Assembly: GCA_963675995.2 (NCBI GenBank)
Contig: CAXXIY010000001.1
Span: forward strand, 2,170,001 to 2,234,000
DNA length: 64,000 nt
DNA from: JAAFHB01 sp963675995
GTDB taxonomy: Bacteria; Bacteroidota; Bacteroidia; Bacteroidales; Prolixibacteraceae
Direction of reading: 5' to 3'
Shown: piece after piece, positions 1-8,557 of the stretch
Numbering within the stretch: position 1 is the stretch's first letter
Layout: every line of letters begins with the position of its first letter
Position numbers and translations under genes: made by a program
Notes under the pieces: generated by a model
Databases searched by the model: none
Told to the model about the DNA's origin: nothing
What the model saw: the letters and a program-made list of their open reading frames with translations, nothing else

Positions 1-17
1 ATTATTTAAGACGGCTG

Positions 18-47
18 CAAAAGTACGAAGTTTTTTTTTCCTGCAAA
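18..47 (-). promoter_or_regulatory. Outward-facing Bacteroidota promoter
   Basis: Read on the minus strand there is TTTG (44-47), an 18-nt spacer and TACTTTTG (18-25), a full match to the Bacteroidota -33/-7 consensus TTTG/TAnnTTTG. Transcription would start near base 10 and leave the window to the left, divergent from the DUF2723 gene. The gene it serves is outside the window. The rest of 1-255 holds no convincing gene. Confidence 0.6.
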
Positions 48-255
48 CTGATCTGGGGGAAAAAATGGATTTAATCGGCTTTTTTGTTCATTTTCCTGAT
101 CTCATGGATATTCAATAAGCTAAAAGTTATTTTATTGTAATGTTGCACACCAATATTGATAACCTGATGAAGATTATTAATATCTTCGCAAAAATTTTGA
201 GAGCTCATTATTGGTAAAATTAGCAGGAAGCAAAAATATGATATACTAGAATTAT

Positions 256-3200
256 ATGAAGACAAAAGGATATAAGTTTTATAATACTGTAGTAGGATGG
301 GTTATTTTTCTTGTCGCAGCGATTGTTTATCTGAGTACAATTGAGCCAACTGCCAGCTTCTGGGATTGCCCGGAGTTTATAACCACGGCAAATAGTCTTC
401 AGGTGGGTCATCCCCCGGGTGCTCCCCTTTTTATGATTATGGGACGCCTTTTTACCATGTTGGCCAGTTCTCCTGCACAGGTGCCTGTGATGGTCAATAT
501 CTTATCGGCCCTTGCAAGTGCCTTCACAATCGTATTTCTCTTCTGGACCATCACCCATATGGCCCGCAAAATAGTGGGTTCTAATACCTCTGAACCTACT
601 CTTCCCCAGTTAATTGCAATTTTGGGCGCTGGAGCTGTTGGAGCATTGGCTTATACATTCTCAGATACCTTTTGGTTTTCGGCAGTTGAAGGTGAGGTCT
701 ATGGAACATCATCTCTGTTTACAGCTCTTGTTTTTTGGTGTATCCTCAAATGGGAGAACGAAGCTGATGAAAAATATGCCAATCGATGGATTGTACTTAT
801 ATGCTATCTGATCGGTCTTTCCATCGGAGTCCATTTATTGAATTTGCTGGCTATTCCTGCAATTGTGCTGGTTTATTATTTTAGAAAATATTCCACAACT
901 CGAAATGGGGTAATAATCGCTTTGGCGGTTTCAATGTTACTGGTGGCGGTCGTAATGTTCGTTCTGATTCCCGGTTTTGTAATCATTGCTCAGTGGTTTG
1001 AATTGCTCTTTGTTAATGGATTGGGTGCTCCTTACAATACAGGTGTTGTCTTCTATTCATTATCACTTGTCGCTTTGATTGTATGGGGTTTAAAATATAC
1101 AATTCAAAAGAAACAGGTTTTACTCAATACCATCATACTTGGAATTACAGTATTAGCCATTGGTTATTCCTCTTATGCATTAATTGTTATCCGTTCGTCA
1201 GCAAATCCTCCGATGGATCAGAACAATCCCGATAATGCATTCTCATTACTATCGTACCTTAATCGCGAACAATACGGCAGTAAACCGCTGTTTTACGGAC
1301 AATATTATAGTGCGCCACTCGATACTGAAAATCCCTATTCCAAAGGGGGAGCGAACTATATTGAGAAGAATGGCAGATACGAAATTGCTGATTACAAGCA
1401 ATCCCCAAATTATGACAGCAAATTTTGCACATTGTTTCCCCGTATGTTCAGTTCAAATCCGGAACATGTTAAAGAGTACCAGAGCTGGGCAAATATTAAA
1501 GGGACTCCGATAAATGTGACGAACAGGGAAGGGGAGCAGCAACAACTCATCAAACCAACATTTGGTGAAAACTTAACCTTTTTCTTTTCCTACCAGATCA
1601 ACTGGATGTACTGGCGTTATTTTATGTGGAATTTCTCTGGTCGTCAGAACGATATACAGGGGAATGGAGATATTTTGAATGGGAACTGGATTACTGGATT
1701 TAATTTCCTCGATTCAATCAGGTTGGGCGATCAGAATCATCTTCCAACCGCACTTGCCAACAACAAGGGCAAAAATAAGTATTATATGCTTCCTTTGATC
1801 CTTGGATTATTAGGACTGTTCTTTCAGTTTAACGCAGGGAATAAGGGAAAAAAAGACTTTTGGGTGGTGATGTCGTTGTTTATCATGACCGGCCTTGCAA
1901 TTTTAGTCTATCTGAATCAGGAGCCACTGCAGCCACGGGAACGTGATTATGCCTACGCTGGATCATTCTATGCTTTTGCCATTTGGATTGGCTTGGGAGT
2001 GCTGGCCTTATATGAGATGCTGAATAGATTCTCCCCGGCCAAATTGAGTGCCATTGCTGCAACAACCATTTCACTCATTGCGGTTCCTTGCCTGATGGCA
2101 AATCAGAACTGGGATGACCACGATCGTTCAGGACGTTTCACCGCACGCGATTTCGGGCGCGATTATCTTGAGTCATGTGCTCCGAATGCCATCATTTTTA
2201 CAAATGGCGATAACGATACTTTCCCACTATGGTATGTTCAGATGGTGGAAGGGGTAAGAAAAGATGTACGAGTTTGTAATCTGAGCTATTTTCAAACCGA
2301 CTGGTATGTCGACCAAATGAGACGCAAAGCATATGATTCAGATCCTTTGCCAATCAAGTTCGAACATAACCAGTATGTTCAAGGAACTCGTGATATCGTT
2401 TATGTTCTTGATCAGATCAAGCGCCCCGTCAATCTTAAAGAGGCTGTCGATTTTGTCCGCTCTGAAGATCCGGGAACGAAACTTCAACAGGCCGACAATG
2501 CCTCCTTCTTCCCATCTCGACAATTGGTTTATCCTGTCGACAAGGCCGCTGTTATGGCCAACAATGTGGTTGACCCAAAGGACGCCGACAAAATTGTTCC
2601 CAAAATGGAGATCAACCTCACAGGCAATTACCTGACCAAGGATGAATTAATGATTCTGGATATTATTGCCAACAATAATTGGAAACGCCCGATCTATTTT
2701 GCCATAACTGTCGGACGTGATAAATACCTCAATTTACAGGATTACTTTCAGACTGAAGGTTTTGCCTACCGCCTTGTTCCTATTAAAACACCTTCATCGA
2801 GCAGCGGATCGGTGGGTAGTGTTCGGACAAGTGTGATGTATGATAATATTATTAATAAGTTCAAATGGGGCAACATGAACGATCCCAAGGTTTATCTTGA
2901 TGAGAACAATGTTCGGATGTCGATGAATGTCAGGAATAGTTTTGTAAGATTAGCAGATGGTTTACTTGAGGAGGGAAAGCGCGACTCTGCCATTGCTGTA
3001 CTTGATCGTTGTAATGAATTGGTTCCCAACGAAAAAGTATCATATAACTATTTTAACCTATTGATGGTCGAATCGTATTACAAGGCAGCCCACAATTTGA
3101 AAAATATTGCCAATGACAGTCTCGCCATGGAGGTGAATGTTTTTCCGGCAGCTTCTAAAAAGGGAAATGAAGTTGTAAGAGTTATGGCAAAGAATTGTGA

Positions 3201-3411
3201 GGAGGAGCTGAAATACTTTTTCACTCTTGAACCGCGATTCCGCGCTTCGGTTCAGGATGAACTCCAGCGATCGTTTTATATTATGCGGGAGTTGAGTAAC
3301 ATAGCAAGTCACTATGGTGAAAAGGCTCTAAGTGATGAAGTTGCCAAGCGGCTAAACAATCTGCTTACTGTCTATCAACCTGATTTGGCGACTCCTGCAT
3401 TAAAAAAATAA
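256..3411 (+). CDS. DUF2723 (TMEM260/GT117-like) membrane glycosyltransferase
   Basis: This 1051-aa protein has a multi-pass N-terminal half. It carries the hallmark motifs of the DUF2723 family: FWDCPEF near residues 34-40, with acidic residues in the first extracytoplasmic loop, and GHPPGAPLF near 51-59. A soluble region follows from about residue 580, and the last 180 residues look like TPR-type helices. Human TMEM260, of the same family, is a protein O-mannosyltransferase (GT117). By inference this is an inner-membrane glycosyltransferase using a lipid-linked sugar donor, possibly for the general O-glycosylation of secreted proteins in Bacteroidota. The substrate cannot be read from sequence. 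The start is the first ATG and agrees with the transmembrane start. Confidence 0.85.
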   Translation: MKTKGYKFYNTVVGWVIFLVAAIVYLSTIEPTASFWDCPEFITTANSLQVGHPPGAPLFMIMGRLFTMLASSPAQVPVMVNILSALASAFTIVFLFWTITHMARKIVGSNTSEPTLPQLIAILGAGAVGALAYTFSDTFWFSAVEGEVYGTSSLFTALVFWCILKWENEADEKYANRWIVLICYLIGLSIGVHLLNLLAIPAIVLVYYFRKYSTTRNGVIIALAVSMLLVAVVMFVLIPGFVIIAQWFELLFVNGLGAPYNTGVVFYSLSLVALIVWGLKYTIQKKQVLLNTIILGITVLAIGYSSYALIVIRSSANPPMDQNNPDNAFSLLSYLNREQYGSKPLFYGQYYSAPLDTENPYSKGGANYIEKNGRYEIADYKQSPNYDSKFCTLFPRMFSSNPEHVKEYQSWANIKGTPINVTNREGEQQQLIKPTFGENLTFFFSYQINWMYWRYFMWNFSGRQNDIQGNGDILNGNWITGFNFLDSIRLGDQNHLPTALANNKGKNKYYMLPLILGLLGLFFQFNAGNKGKKDFWVVMSLFIMTGLAILVYLNQEPLQPRERDYAYAGSFYAFAIWIGLGVLALYEMLNRFSPAKLSAIAATTISLIAVPCLMANQNWDDHDRSGRFTARDFGRDYLESCAPNAIIFTNGDNDTFPLWYVQMVEGVRKDVRVCNLSYFQTDWYVDQMRRKAYDSDPLPIKFEHNQYVQGTRDIVYVLDQIKRPVNLKEAVDFVRSEDPGTKLQQADNASFFPSRQLVYPVDKAAVMANNVVDPKDADKIVPKMEINLTGNYLTKDELMILDIIANNNWKRPIYFAITVGRDKYLNLQDYFQTEGFAYRLVPIKTPSSSSGSVGSVRTSVMYDNIINKFKWGNMNDPKVYLDENNVRMSMNVRNSFVRLADGLLEEGKRDSAIAVLDRCNELVPNEKVSYNYFNLLMVESYYKAAHNLKNIANDSLAMEVNVFPAASKKGNEVVRVMAKNCEEELKYFFTLEPRFRASVQDELQRSFYIMRELSNIASHYGEKALSDEVAKRLNNLLTVYQPDLATPALKK

Positions 3412-3415
3412 ATTA

Positions 3416-3447
3416 TTTGATAATTCTCAATAGATTTAATACTTTTG
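3416..3447 (+). promoter_or_regulatory. Promoter of the deacetylase gene
   Basis: TTTG (3416-3419), 20-nt spacer, then TACTTTTG (3440-3447) match the Bacteroidota -33/-7 consensus. The predicted start of transcription is near 3454, giving a 5' leader of about 35 nt before the ATG at 3490. Confidence 0.65.
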
Positions 3448-3489
3448 CACCTTATTGCATGAAAATTGGTACGATAGATAATCCAAGGA

Positions 3490-4200
3490 ATGAGATTTAA
3501 ACTTCAGGTTCACCTTCCGCATTATATTACCAAGTGGTTTCCATTAGCGATATGGAGGATGCCCGACGATACCAAAGCGGTGTATCTTACTTTTGATGAC
3601 GGCCCAATCCCGGAGGTTACTCCTTGGGTTTTGGATTTATTGCGGGAGAATAATATCGAAGCTACCTTTTTTGCTGTTGGTGAGAATGTTTTCAGGTATC
3701 CTGAGGTATTTGAGCAAATTATCGATGATGGTCACGCCATTGGTAATCATACCTATCACCATTTACAGGGTTTGAAATCTGATAATCTCACCTATTATAA
3801 AGACATTGTTCAGGCAAATAAACTCATTGGATCGAACCTTTTTCGGCCCCCTCATGGATGGTTGAAACGATCGCAATATCGTTACCTCTCCGGCAAATAT
3901 AAAATTGTAATGTGGGATGTGATCTCGTGCGATTATAACCAGAATATAACAAAAGAGGAGGTGCTTCAAAACGTTCTCGATTTTGCCAGGGCTGGAAGTA
4001 TTATCACTTTTCATGATTCGAAGAAAGCTGCAAAGCACCTGTATTGGGTGCTTCCACGTGCAATAAAAGCATTAAAAGCGGAGGGTTATGAGTTCAGAAA
4101 AATTGAATTTCCGAAAGTTCGTCGGCTTTTCTATTCGCCCGCTTTGCAACGGATTCGCCGTTTCCGCAACAGCCTCAGGCAATTAAGCCATTGGGCCTAG
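3490..4200 (+). CDS. Polysaccharide deacetylase (NodB homology, CE4)
   Basis: This 236-aa protein has the CE4 motifs in order: TFDDGP (about 35-40, catalytic Asp and metal-binding Asp), HTYHH (about 90-94, metal-binding His pair), RPPHGW (motif 3), WDVISCD (motif 4) and ITFHDS (motif 5, catalytic His). The family removes N- or O-acetyl groups from polymers such as peptidoglycan or chitooligosaccharides. There is no clear signal peptide, only a short hydrophobic patch near residues 16-24, so location is unclear. It has its own promoter and is probably monocistronic. The polymer substrate is unknown. Confidence 0.88.
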   Translation: MRFKLQVHLPHYITKWFPLAIWRMPDDTKAVYLTFDDGPIPEVTPWVLDLLRENNIEATFFAVGENVFRYPEVFEQIIDDGHAIGNHTYHHLQGLKSDNLTYYKDIVQANKLIGSNLFRPPHGWLKRSQYRYLSGKYKIVMWDVISCDYNQNITKEEVLQNVLDFARAGSIITFHDSKKAAKHLYWVLPRAIKALKAEGYEFRKIEFPKVRRLFYSPALQRIRRFRNSLRQLSHWA

Positions 4201-4295
4201 TCTGTTTGAAAATTTGCTTTTGTTCCCGCATTTAGGTGTTAAATAATTGCATAACCATTATCTCCTTTTTCACTTCCTGAAATAATCTGATTAAA

Positions 4296-4324
4296 TTTGT
4301 AACAAAGCTGCGTCTGTAATTTTG
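4296..4324 (+). promoter_or_regulatory. Promoter of the P-type ATPase gene
   Basis: TTTG (4296-4299), 17-nt spacer and TAATTTTG (4317-4324). The -7 box overlaps the TTG that would open a longer reading frame at 4322, so translation must start downstream, at the ATG at 4352. Confidence 0.65.
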
Positions 4325-4351
4325 ATACATCTAAATAATACCCTATTCCCA

Positions 4352-6898
4352 ATGCAGGACGACTCCATCAGAACAAAAAAAATTCAGGGATTAAGCGACG
4401 ATGAGGTGAAACTCAAAAGGGCGACTGAAGGTTATAACGAATTACCCTCTTCCAAACCGAAGAATTTTTTCCGCCTGGCGCTGGATGTCATTCAGGAACC
4501 GATGTTTCTGTTACTCGTAGCTTGCGGTTCACTTTATTTGATTTTAGGTGACCTACAGGAGGGTTTGATGTTATTGGCATTTGTTTTCGTAATCATGGGC
4601 ATTGAGTTTTACCAGGAAAAGAAAACAGAGAAAGCGCTCGATGCGTTGAAAGATCTGGCCAGCCCACGCGCCCTTGTAATTCGTGATGGGATTGAAAAAA
4701 GGATCGCCGGCAGGGAGGTTGTTACGGGGGATATTATGATCCTTCAGGAAGGTGACAGGGTGCCCGCCGATGCAGTCGTTTTATATGCTGTAAATCTCAG
4801 TGCGGATGAATCACTGCTCACTGGTGAGCCTGTACCTGTCCGTAAATCTGAATGGAATGAAGAAACAGCACAATCCAGACCTGGTGGAGACGATTTACCC
4901 TTCGTTTTTTCAGGATCAATGATTGTACAGGGAAATGGTATAGCCCGGGTAACTTCAATTGCCCTCAATACCGAGATTGGTAAAATTGGAAAAGCGTTAA
5001 ATGAATTAAAAGATGAACCTACAAGGCTGAAGCAGGAGATGGGTTCACTGGTTAAAAAGCTGGCAATTATCGGAATTTTACTTTGCCTGGTCGTGATTGC
5101 GGTTTACACCATTACCCGGGGCGATTTGCTGAAAGGCTTCCTGGCTGGGATAACTTTAGCCATGGCCATGTTGCCGGAGGAATTTCCTGTTGTACTCACC
5201 GTCTTTCTGGCATTAGGGGCATGGCGCATCTCAAAGAAGAGTGTCCTTACCCGAAAACCGGCGGCTGTAGAGACTTTGGGTTCTACCACCGTTTTGTGCA
5301 CCGATAAAACCGGGACTTTAACGAAAAATAAGATGACGGTTTCCCGCCTTTATAACGGAAAGGATTTTATGAAGGTCGATGGCAAAACTTTATTTCCTGA
5401 AGAGTTTCATGAGATTATTGAATTCGGAATTTTATCGAGTCAGGTTAATCCCTTCGATCCAATGGAAAAGGCCATTACCGTAGTGGGTGATCAGTTTTTG
5501 AAAAATACGGAACACCTGCATGCCGACTGGGAGATGATTAAGGAATATCCCTTATCGAAGGAGTTGCTAGCCATGTCGCGCGTTTTTAATAATGTGGAAA
5601 CTAAAACACGTACCATTGCTGCCAAAGGGGCTCCGGAGGCTATTTTCGACCTTTGTCATCTTTCGGTTGAACGAAAGGCTGAGTTGGAAGAAGCGATCAA
5701 TAGTTTGGCTTCTGACGGATTAAGAGTGCTTGGAGTAGCAAAGGATGTGGAGGATTTAACCGATTTGCCGGAGATACAACATGACTTCGATTTTGAATTC
5801 GTTGGGTTAATCGGTCTTTCAGATCCGGTACGTGAAAACGTTCCTCAGGCGGTAGCAGAATGTTATAAAGCCGGGATCAGGGTGATCATGATTACGGGCG
5901 ACTATCCCGTCACAGCAATAAATATTGCCCGGGAAATCGGACTGAAGAATTATAAATCGGTCATTTCGGGCCCCCAGTTGGAGGAGCTTTCGGAAGCCGG
6001 GTTAGCTGAAAAGATCAAAACGGTCAACGTCTTTGCAAGGGTTGTTCCCGAACAAAAACTTAAAATAGTCAATGCCCTGAAAAGAAACAACGAGATCGTT
6101 GCAATGACCGGAGATGGGGTGAACGACGCTCCTGCACTGAAAGCTGCCAATATTGGAATTGCGATGGGGGAGAAGGGGACAGATGTAGCGCGTGAAGCTG
6201 CTTCACTCGTATTGATGGATGATAATTTTGCATCCATCGTAGGAGCAGTAAGGATGGGGCGCCGTATCTTCGATAACCTTCAAAAAGCTTTAGGATATAT
6301 CTTTGCTATTCATGTTCCCATTGCTGGATTATCGTTGATTCCGGTTTTTTTCGCCGACCTTCCCCTGATCTTATGGCCCGTACATATTGTTTTTCTTGAA
6401 TTGATAATTGATCCGGCCTGTTCAATCGTATTTGAAGCCGAAAAGGAGGAACGGAATGTGATGTCTCGCCCTCCTAAAAAATATGATGAACCGTTCTTTG
6501 GGGCAAAAAAAATTTTACTCAGTTGTACCCAGGGAGTGGGCATTCTGATCATTGTTTTTGCCGTTTACCTTTTTTGTCTAAAGACCGGATATTCAGAACG
6601 GGAGGTGAGAGCCCTTGCCTTCACAACCCTTATTGCATCCAATATAGCAGTAATTCTCTCCAACCGTTCGTGGACAAGAAATATCTTTCAGATCCTCTCC
6701 ACCTCAAACAAAACAGTCAAATGGGTTGCCGGAGGAGCCGCCTTCTTCCTGGCTTTAATTCTGAATATCCCCCTTTTGCTCAACCTTTTTCAATTCGATA
6801 AAATCTCTTTGGCAGAAACGCTATTCTGCATTGGAGCCGGGTTTTCGAGTATCATCTGGTTCGAGGTTTATAAGATGGCCAATCAAACCAAAGGTTAA
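4352..6898 (+). CDS. P-type cation-translocating ATPase (P2-like)
   Basis: This 848-aa protein has the full P-type ATPase core: TGEPVPV in the actuator domain (about 155-161), CTDKTGTLT with the phosphorylated Asp near 318, TGDYPVTA, and GDGVNDAPALKAA near 587. About ten membrane segments surround these. The overall plan resembles calcium/cation P2 pumps. The membrane-4 motif is PEEFP (about 275-279) rather than the PEGLP of calcium pumps, and membrane 6 carries ELIIDPACS in place of the usual NxxTDxxPA. Ion specificity is therefore uncertain. The start at 4352 is chosen because the upstream TTG lies in the promoter. Confidence 0.85.
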   Translation: MQDDSIRTKKIQGLSDDEVKLKRATEGYNELPSSKPKNFFRLALDVIQEPMFLLLVACGSLYLILGDLQEGLMLLAFVFVIMGIEFYQEKKTEKALDALKDLASPRALVIRDGIEKRIAGREVVTGDIMILQEGDRVPADAVVLYAVNLSADESLLTGEPVPVRKSEWNEETAQSRPGGDDLPFVFSGSMIVQGNGIARVTSIALNTEIGKIGKALNELKDEPTRLKQEMGSLVKKLAIIGILLCLVVIAVYTITRGDLLKGFLAGITLAMAMLPEEFPVVLTVFLALGAWRISKKSVLTRKPAAVETLGSTTVLCTDKTGTLTKNKMTVSRLYNGKDFMKVDGKTLFPEEFHEIIEFGILSSQVNPFDPMEKAITVVGDQFLKNTEHLHADWEMIKEYPLSKELLAMSRVFNNVETKTRTIAAKGAPEAIFDLCHLSVERKAELEEAINSLASDGLRVLGVAKDVEDLTDLPEIQHDFDFEFVGLIGLSDPVRENVPQAVAECYKAGIRVIMITGDYPVTAINIAREIGLKNYKSVISGPQLEELSEAGLAEKIKTVNVFARVVPEQKLKIVNALKRNNEIVAMTGDGVNDAPALKAANIGIAMGEKGTDVAREAASLVLMDDNFASIVGAVRMGRRIFDNLQKALGYIFAIHVPIAGLSLIPVFFADLPLILWPVHIVFLELIIDPACSIVFEAEKEERNVMSRPPKKYDEPFFGAKKILLSCTQGVGILIIVFAVYLFCLKTGYSEREVRALAFTTLIASNIAVILSNRSWTRNIFQILSTSNKTVKWVAGGAAFFLALILNIPLLLNLFQFDKISLAETLFCIGAGFSSIIWFEVYKMANQTKG

Positions 6899-6933
6899 GC
6901 GAATTTTCCTATTCATTTTGGGAGGAAGTAATT

Positions 6934-8556
6934 ATGAGAATTAAATTCATTGTCAGAACCTGTTTGTTGGCTTTATTCGTTAGAGCAATTTTTTTTGCAG
7001 GTGTTTTATCGGCACTCCCAATTGTAAGTTTTTGCCAGGACCAAACCGATCACCTCGATCTTCCCGATACACTGATGATGGAAGCTTATCAGAGGGCAGC
7101 TTCGCAAAACATACTTGCCGCCGTCAATCCAAAAATATTTTTTGGATATTTTTCCGTATGTGCAGATGGCAAGGGCTTTGGGGTGGGCAATACCTATCCT
7201 TCCCTCGACGGACACCAGATGACTGATGCCCTTTTGTGGCTGGGACAGGTAGATGTTGTAAAAGCCAACTGGGATTATGTGAAATCATTTCAGAAACCTG
7301 ACGGACGATTGCCTTTAGCGATCCTGCCTGCGGAAGCCGGCAAAATGATCGGACCTAAAAATGCTCAGGCGCCTGTCGATCCGAATGGAGGACTCTACTG
7401 CCATTGGGTCCCCGGCGATCCTCTAAGGGCGCTTGCAGGTACTACCTTCATTCAAAATGCCGATGTTATTTTCCGTTTCACGCTGGACAGAGCATGGTTG
7501 CGTGAGGAGTTGCCATCCATCAACCTGACAGCTGACTACCTTGCATCTTTGGTGAGCGCTGAGGGCGGGGTCAGAGGGGCTGGTTATTATGTGGAACGCC
7601 CTACCCGGATCGAATATGATGGTGTCTCGGCATGCCACGCAACCGATGCGTTTCACAGGGTTTCGGAATTGAATTCAATTGCCGGCGATCGCAGGAGTGC
7701 TAAAAAATACAGTGATCTTTCTCGTCGCATCGAGCGCTATTTTCGTGAACGTTTTTGGGTTAAGGATCACTTTGCTGAATATATTCATCCTGAAAGGGGG
7801 ATCATTGCCAATCATGGCCTGACTGATGTTGACTGGAGTTCAATCGCGATGAATTTGGTAAGTGCCCAACAGCTGGCGATCCTTTGGCCATTGTTAAAGA
7901 ATGAACATCGATTTTATTATAATGGAATGCCTACTGGTATCGCAACTTTACCTGAAGCTTATGAGAAATGGGAATCAACCTACAACGATGCTATGGACTT
8001 AGCCGCCATGGGGCGAGTCTGGTACATTGAAGCTATGGCAAGAGCCAGGATGAATGATACTGCAGGATTAGCCGAGACCATCAGGCGCGTTTGTAAAGAG
8101 GGGCGCGAGAACGGATACTTCTGGCGCGAAAGATATAATGCCAAAGGGGGATATGGCGCGGAGAAGTATTGCGAATATCCTGCAAATCTGATCCGGATTA
8201 TTCAACGATACCTCCTTGGGATTGAGCATGGCACCGATGGTACACTGTATATCGGACCAACTGCACCCGAAGAATTCTGGAGGGCAGGATTTGGACAAAT
8301 ACTCTCATGGCAGGGACGGAAAATCTCCTACAAAATGAAGTATAATCAGATAATAGGTGAATACTCCGGAAGAAATACTCAACCCTTATCGGTAAAATTT
8401 CCGAATCCAATATCCAACAAAAGGTGTAAAGTTATCATGAATGGGGCTCCGGCAGTGTTTGATTTTTCTGATGGCTCAATTCGCATCTCTCTTCCGGCCT
8501 CTGCAGCAGAGAAGCCTTGCCGGTTCGAAATTTTATCCTTTACTATCCCCGGTTAG
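6934..8556 (+). CDS. Secreted six-hairpin glycosidase-like protein
   Basis: This 540-aa protein begins with a long signal peptide (about residues 1-35, ending near VSFCQ). The body has the repeated aromatic/acidic helical pattern of (alpha/alpha)6 six-hairpin glycosidases, for example DGHQMTDALLWLGQ near 91 and TYNDAMDLAAMGRVWY near 350. A small beta-rich C-terminal domain follows, as in GH15/GH63/GH78-like enzymes. The exact family and substrate are not recognised. A strong GGAGG (6921-6925) precedes the ATG by 8 nt, which is unusual in Bacteroidota. It lies 35 nt after the ATPase gene and ends 1 nt before the U32 gene. Confidence 0.6.
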   Translation: MRIKFIVRTCLLALFVRAIFFAGVLSALPIVSFCQDQTDHLDLPDTLMMEAYQRAASQNILAAVNPKIFFGYFSVCADGKGFGVGNTYPSLDGHQMTDALLWLGQVDVVKANWDYVKSFQKPDGRLPLAILPAEAGKMIGPKNAQAPVDPNGGLYCHWVPGDPLRALAGTTFIQNADVIFRFTLDRAWLREELPSINLTADYLASLVSAEGGVRGAGYYVERPTRIEYDGVSACHATDAFHRVSELNSIAGDRRSAKKYSDLSRRIERYFRERFWVKDHFAEYIHPERGIIANHGLTDVDWSSIAMNLVSAQQLAILWPLLKNEHRFYYNGMPTGIATLPEAYEKWESTYNDAMDLAAMGRVWYIEAMARARMNDTAGLAETIRRVCKEGRENGYFWRERYNAKGGYGAEKYCEYPANLIRIIQRYLLGIEHGTDGTLYIGPTAPEEFWRAGFGQILSWQGRKISYKMKYNQIIGEYSGRNTQPLSVKFPNPISNKRCKVIMNGAPAVFDFSDGSIRISLPASAAEKPCRFEILSFTIPG

Positions 8557-8557
8557 A

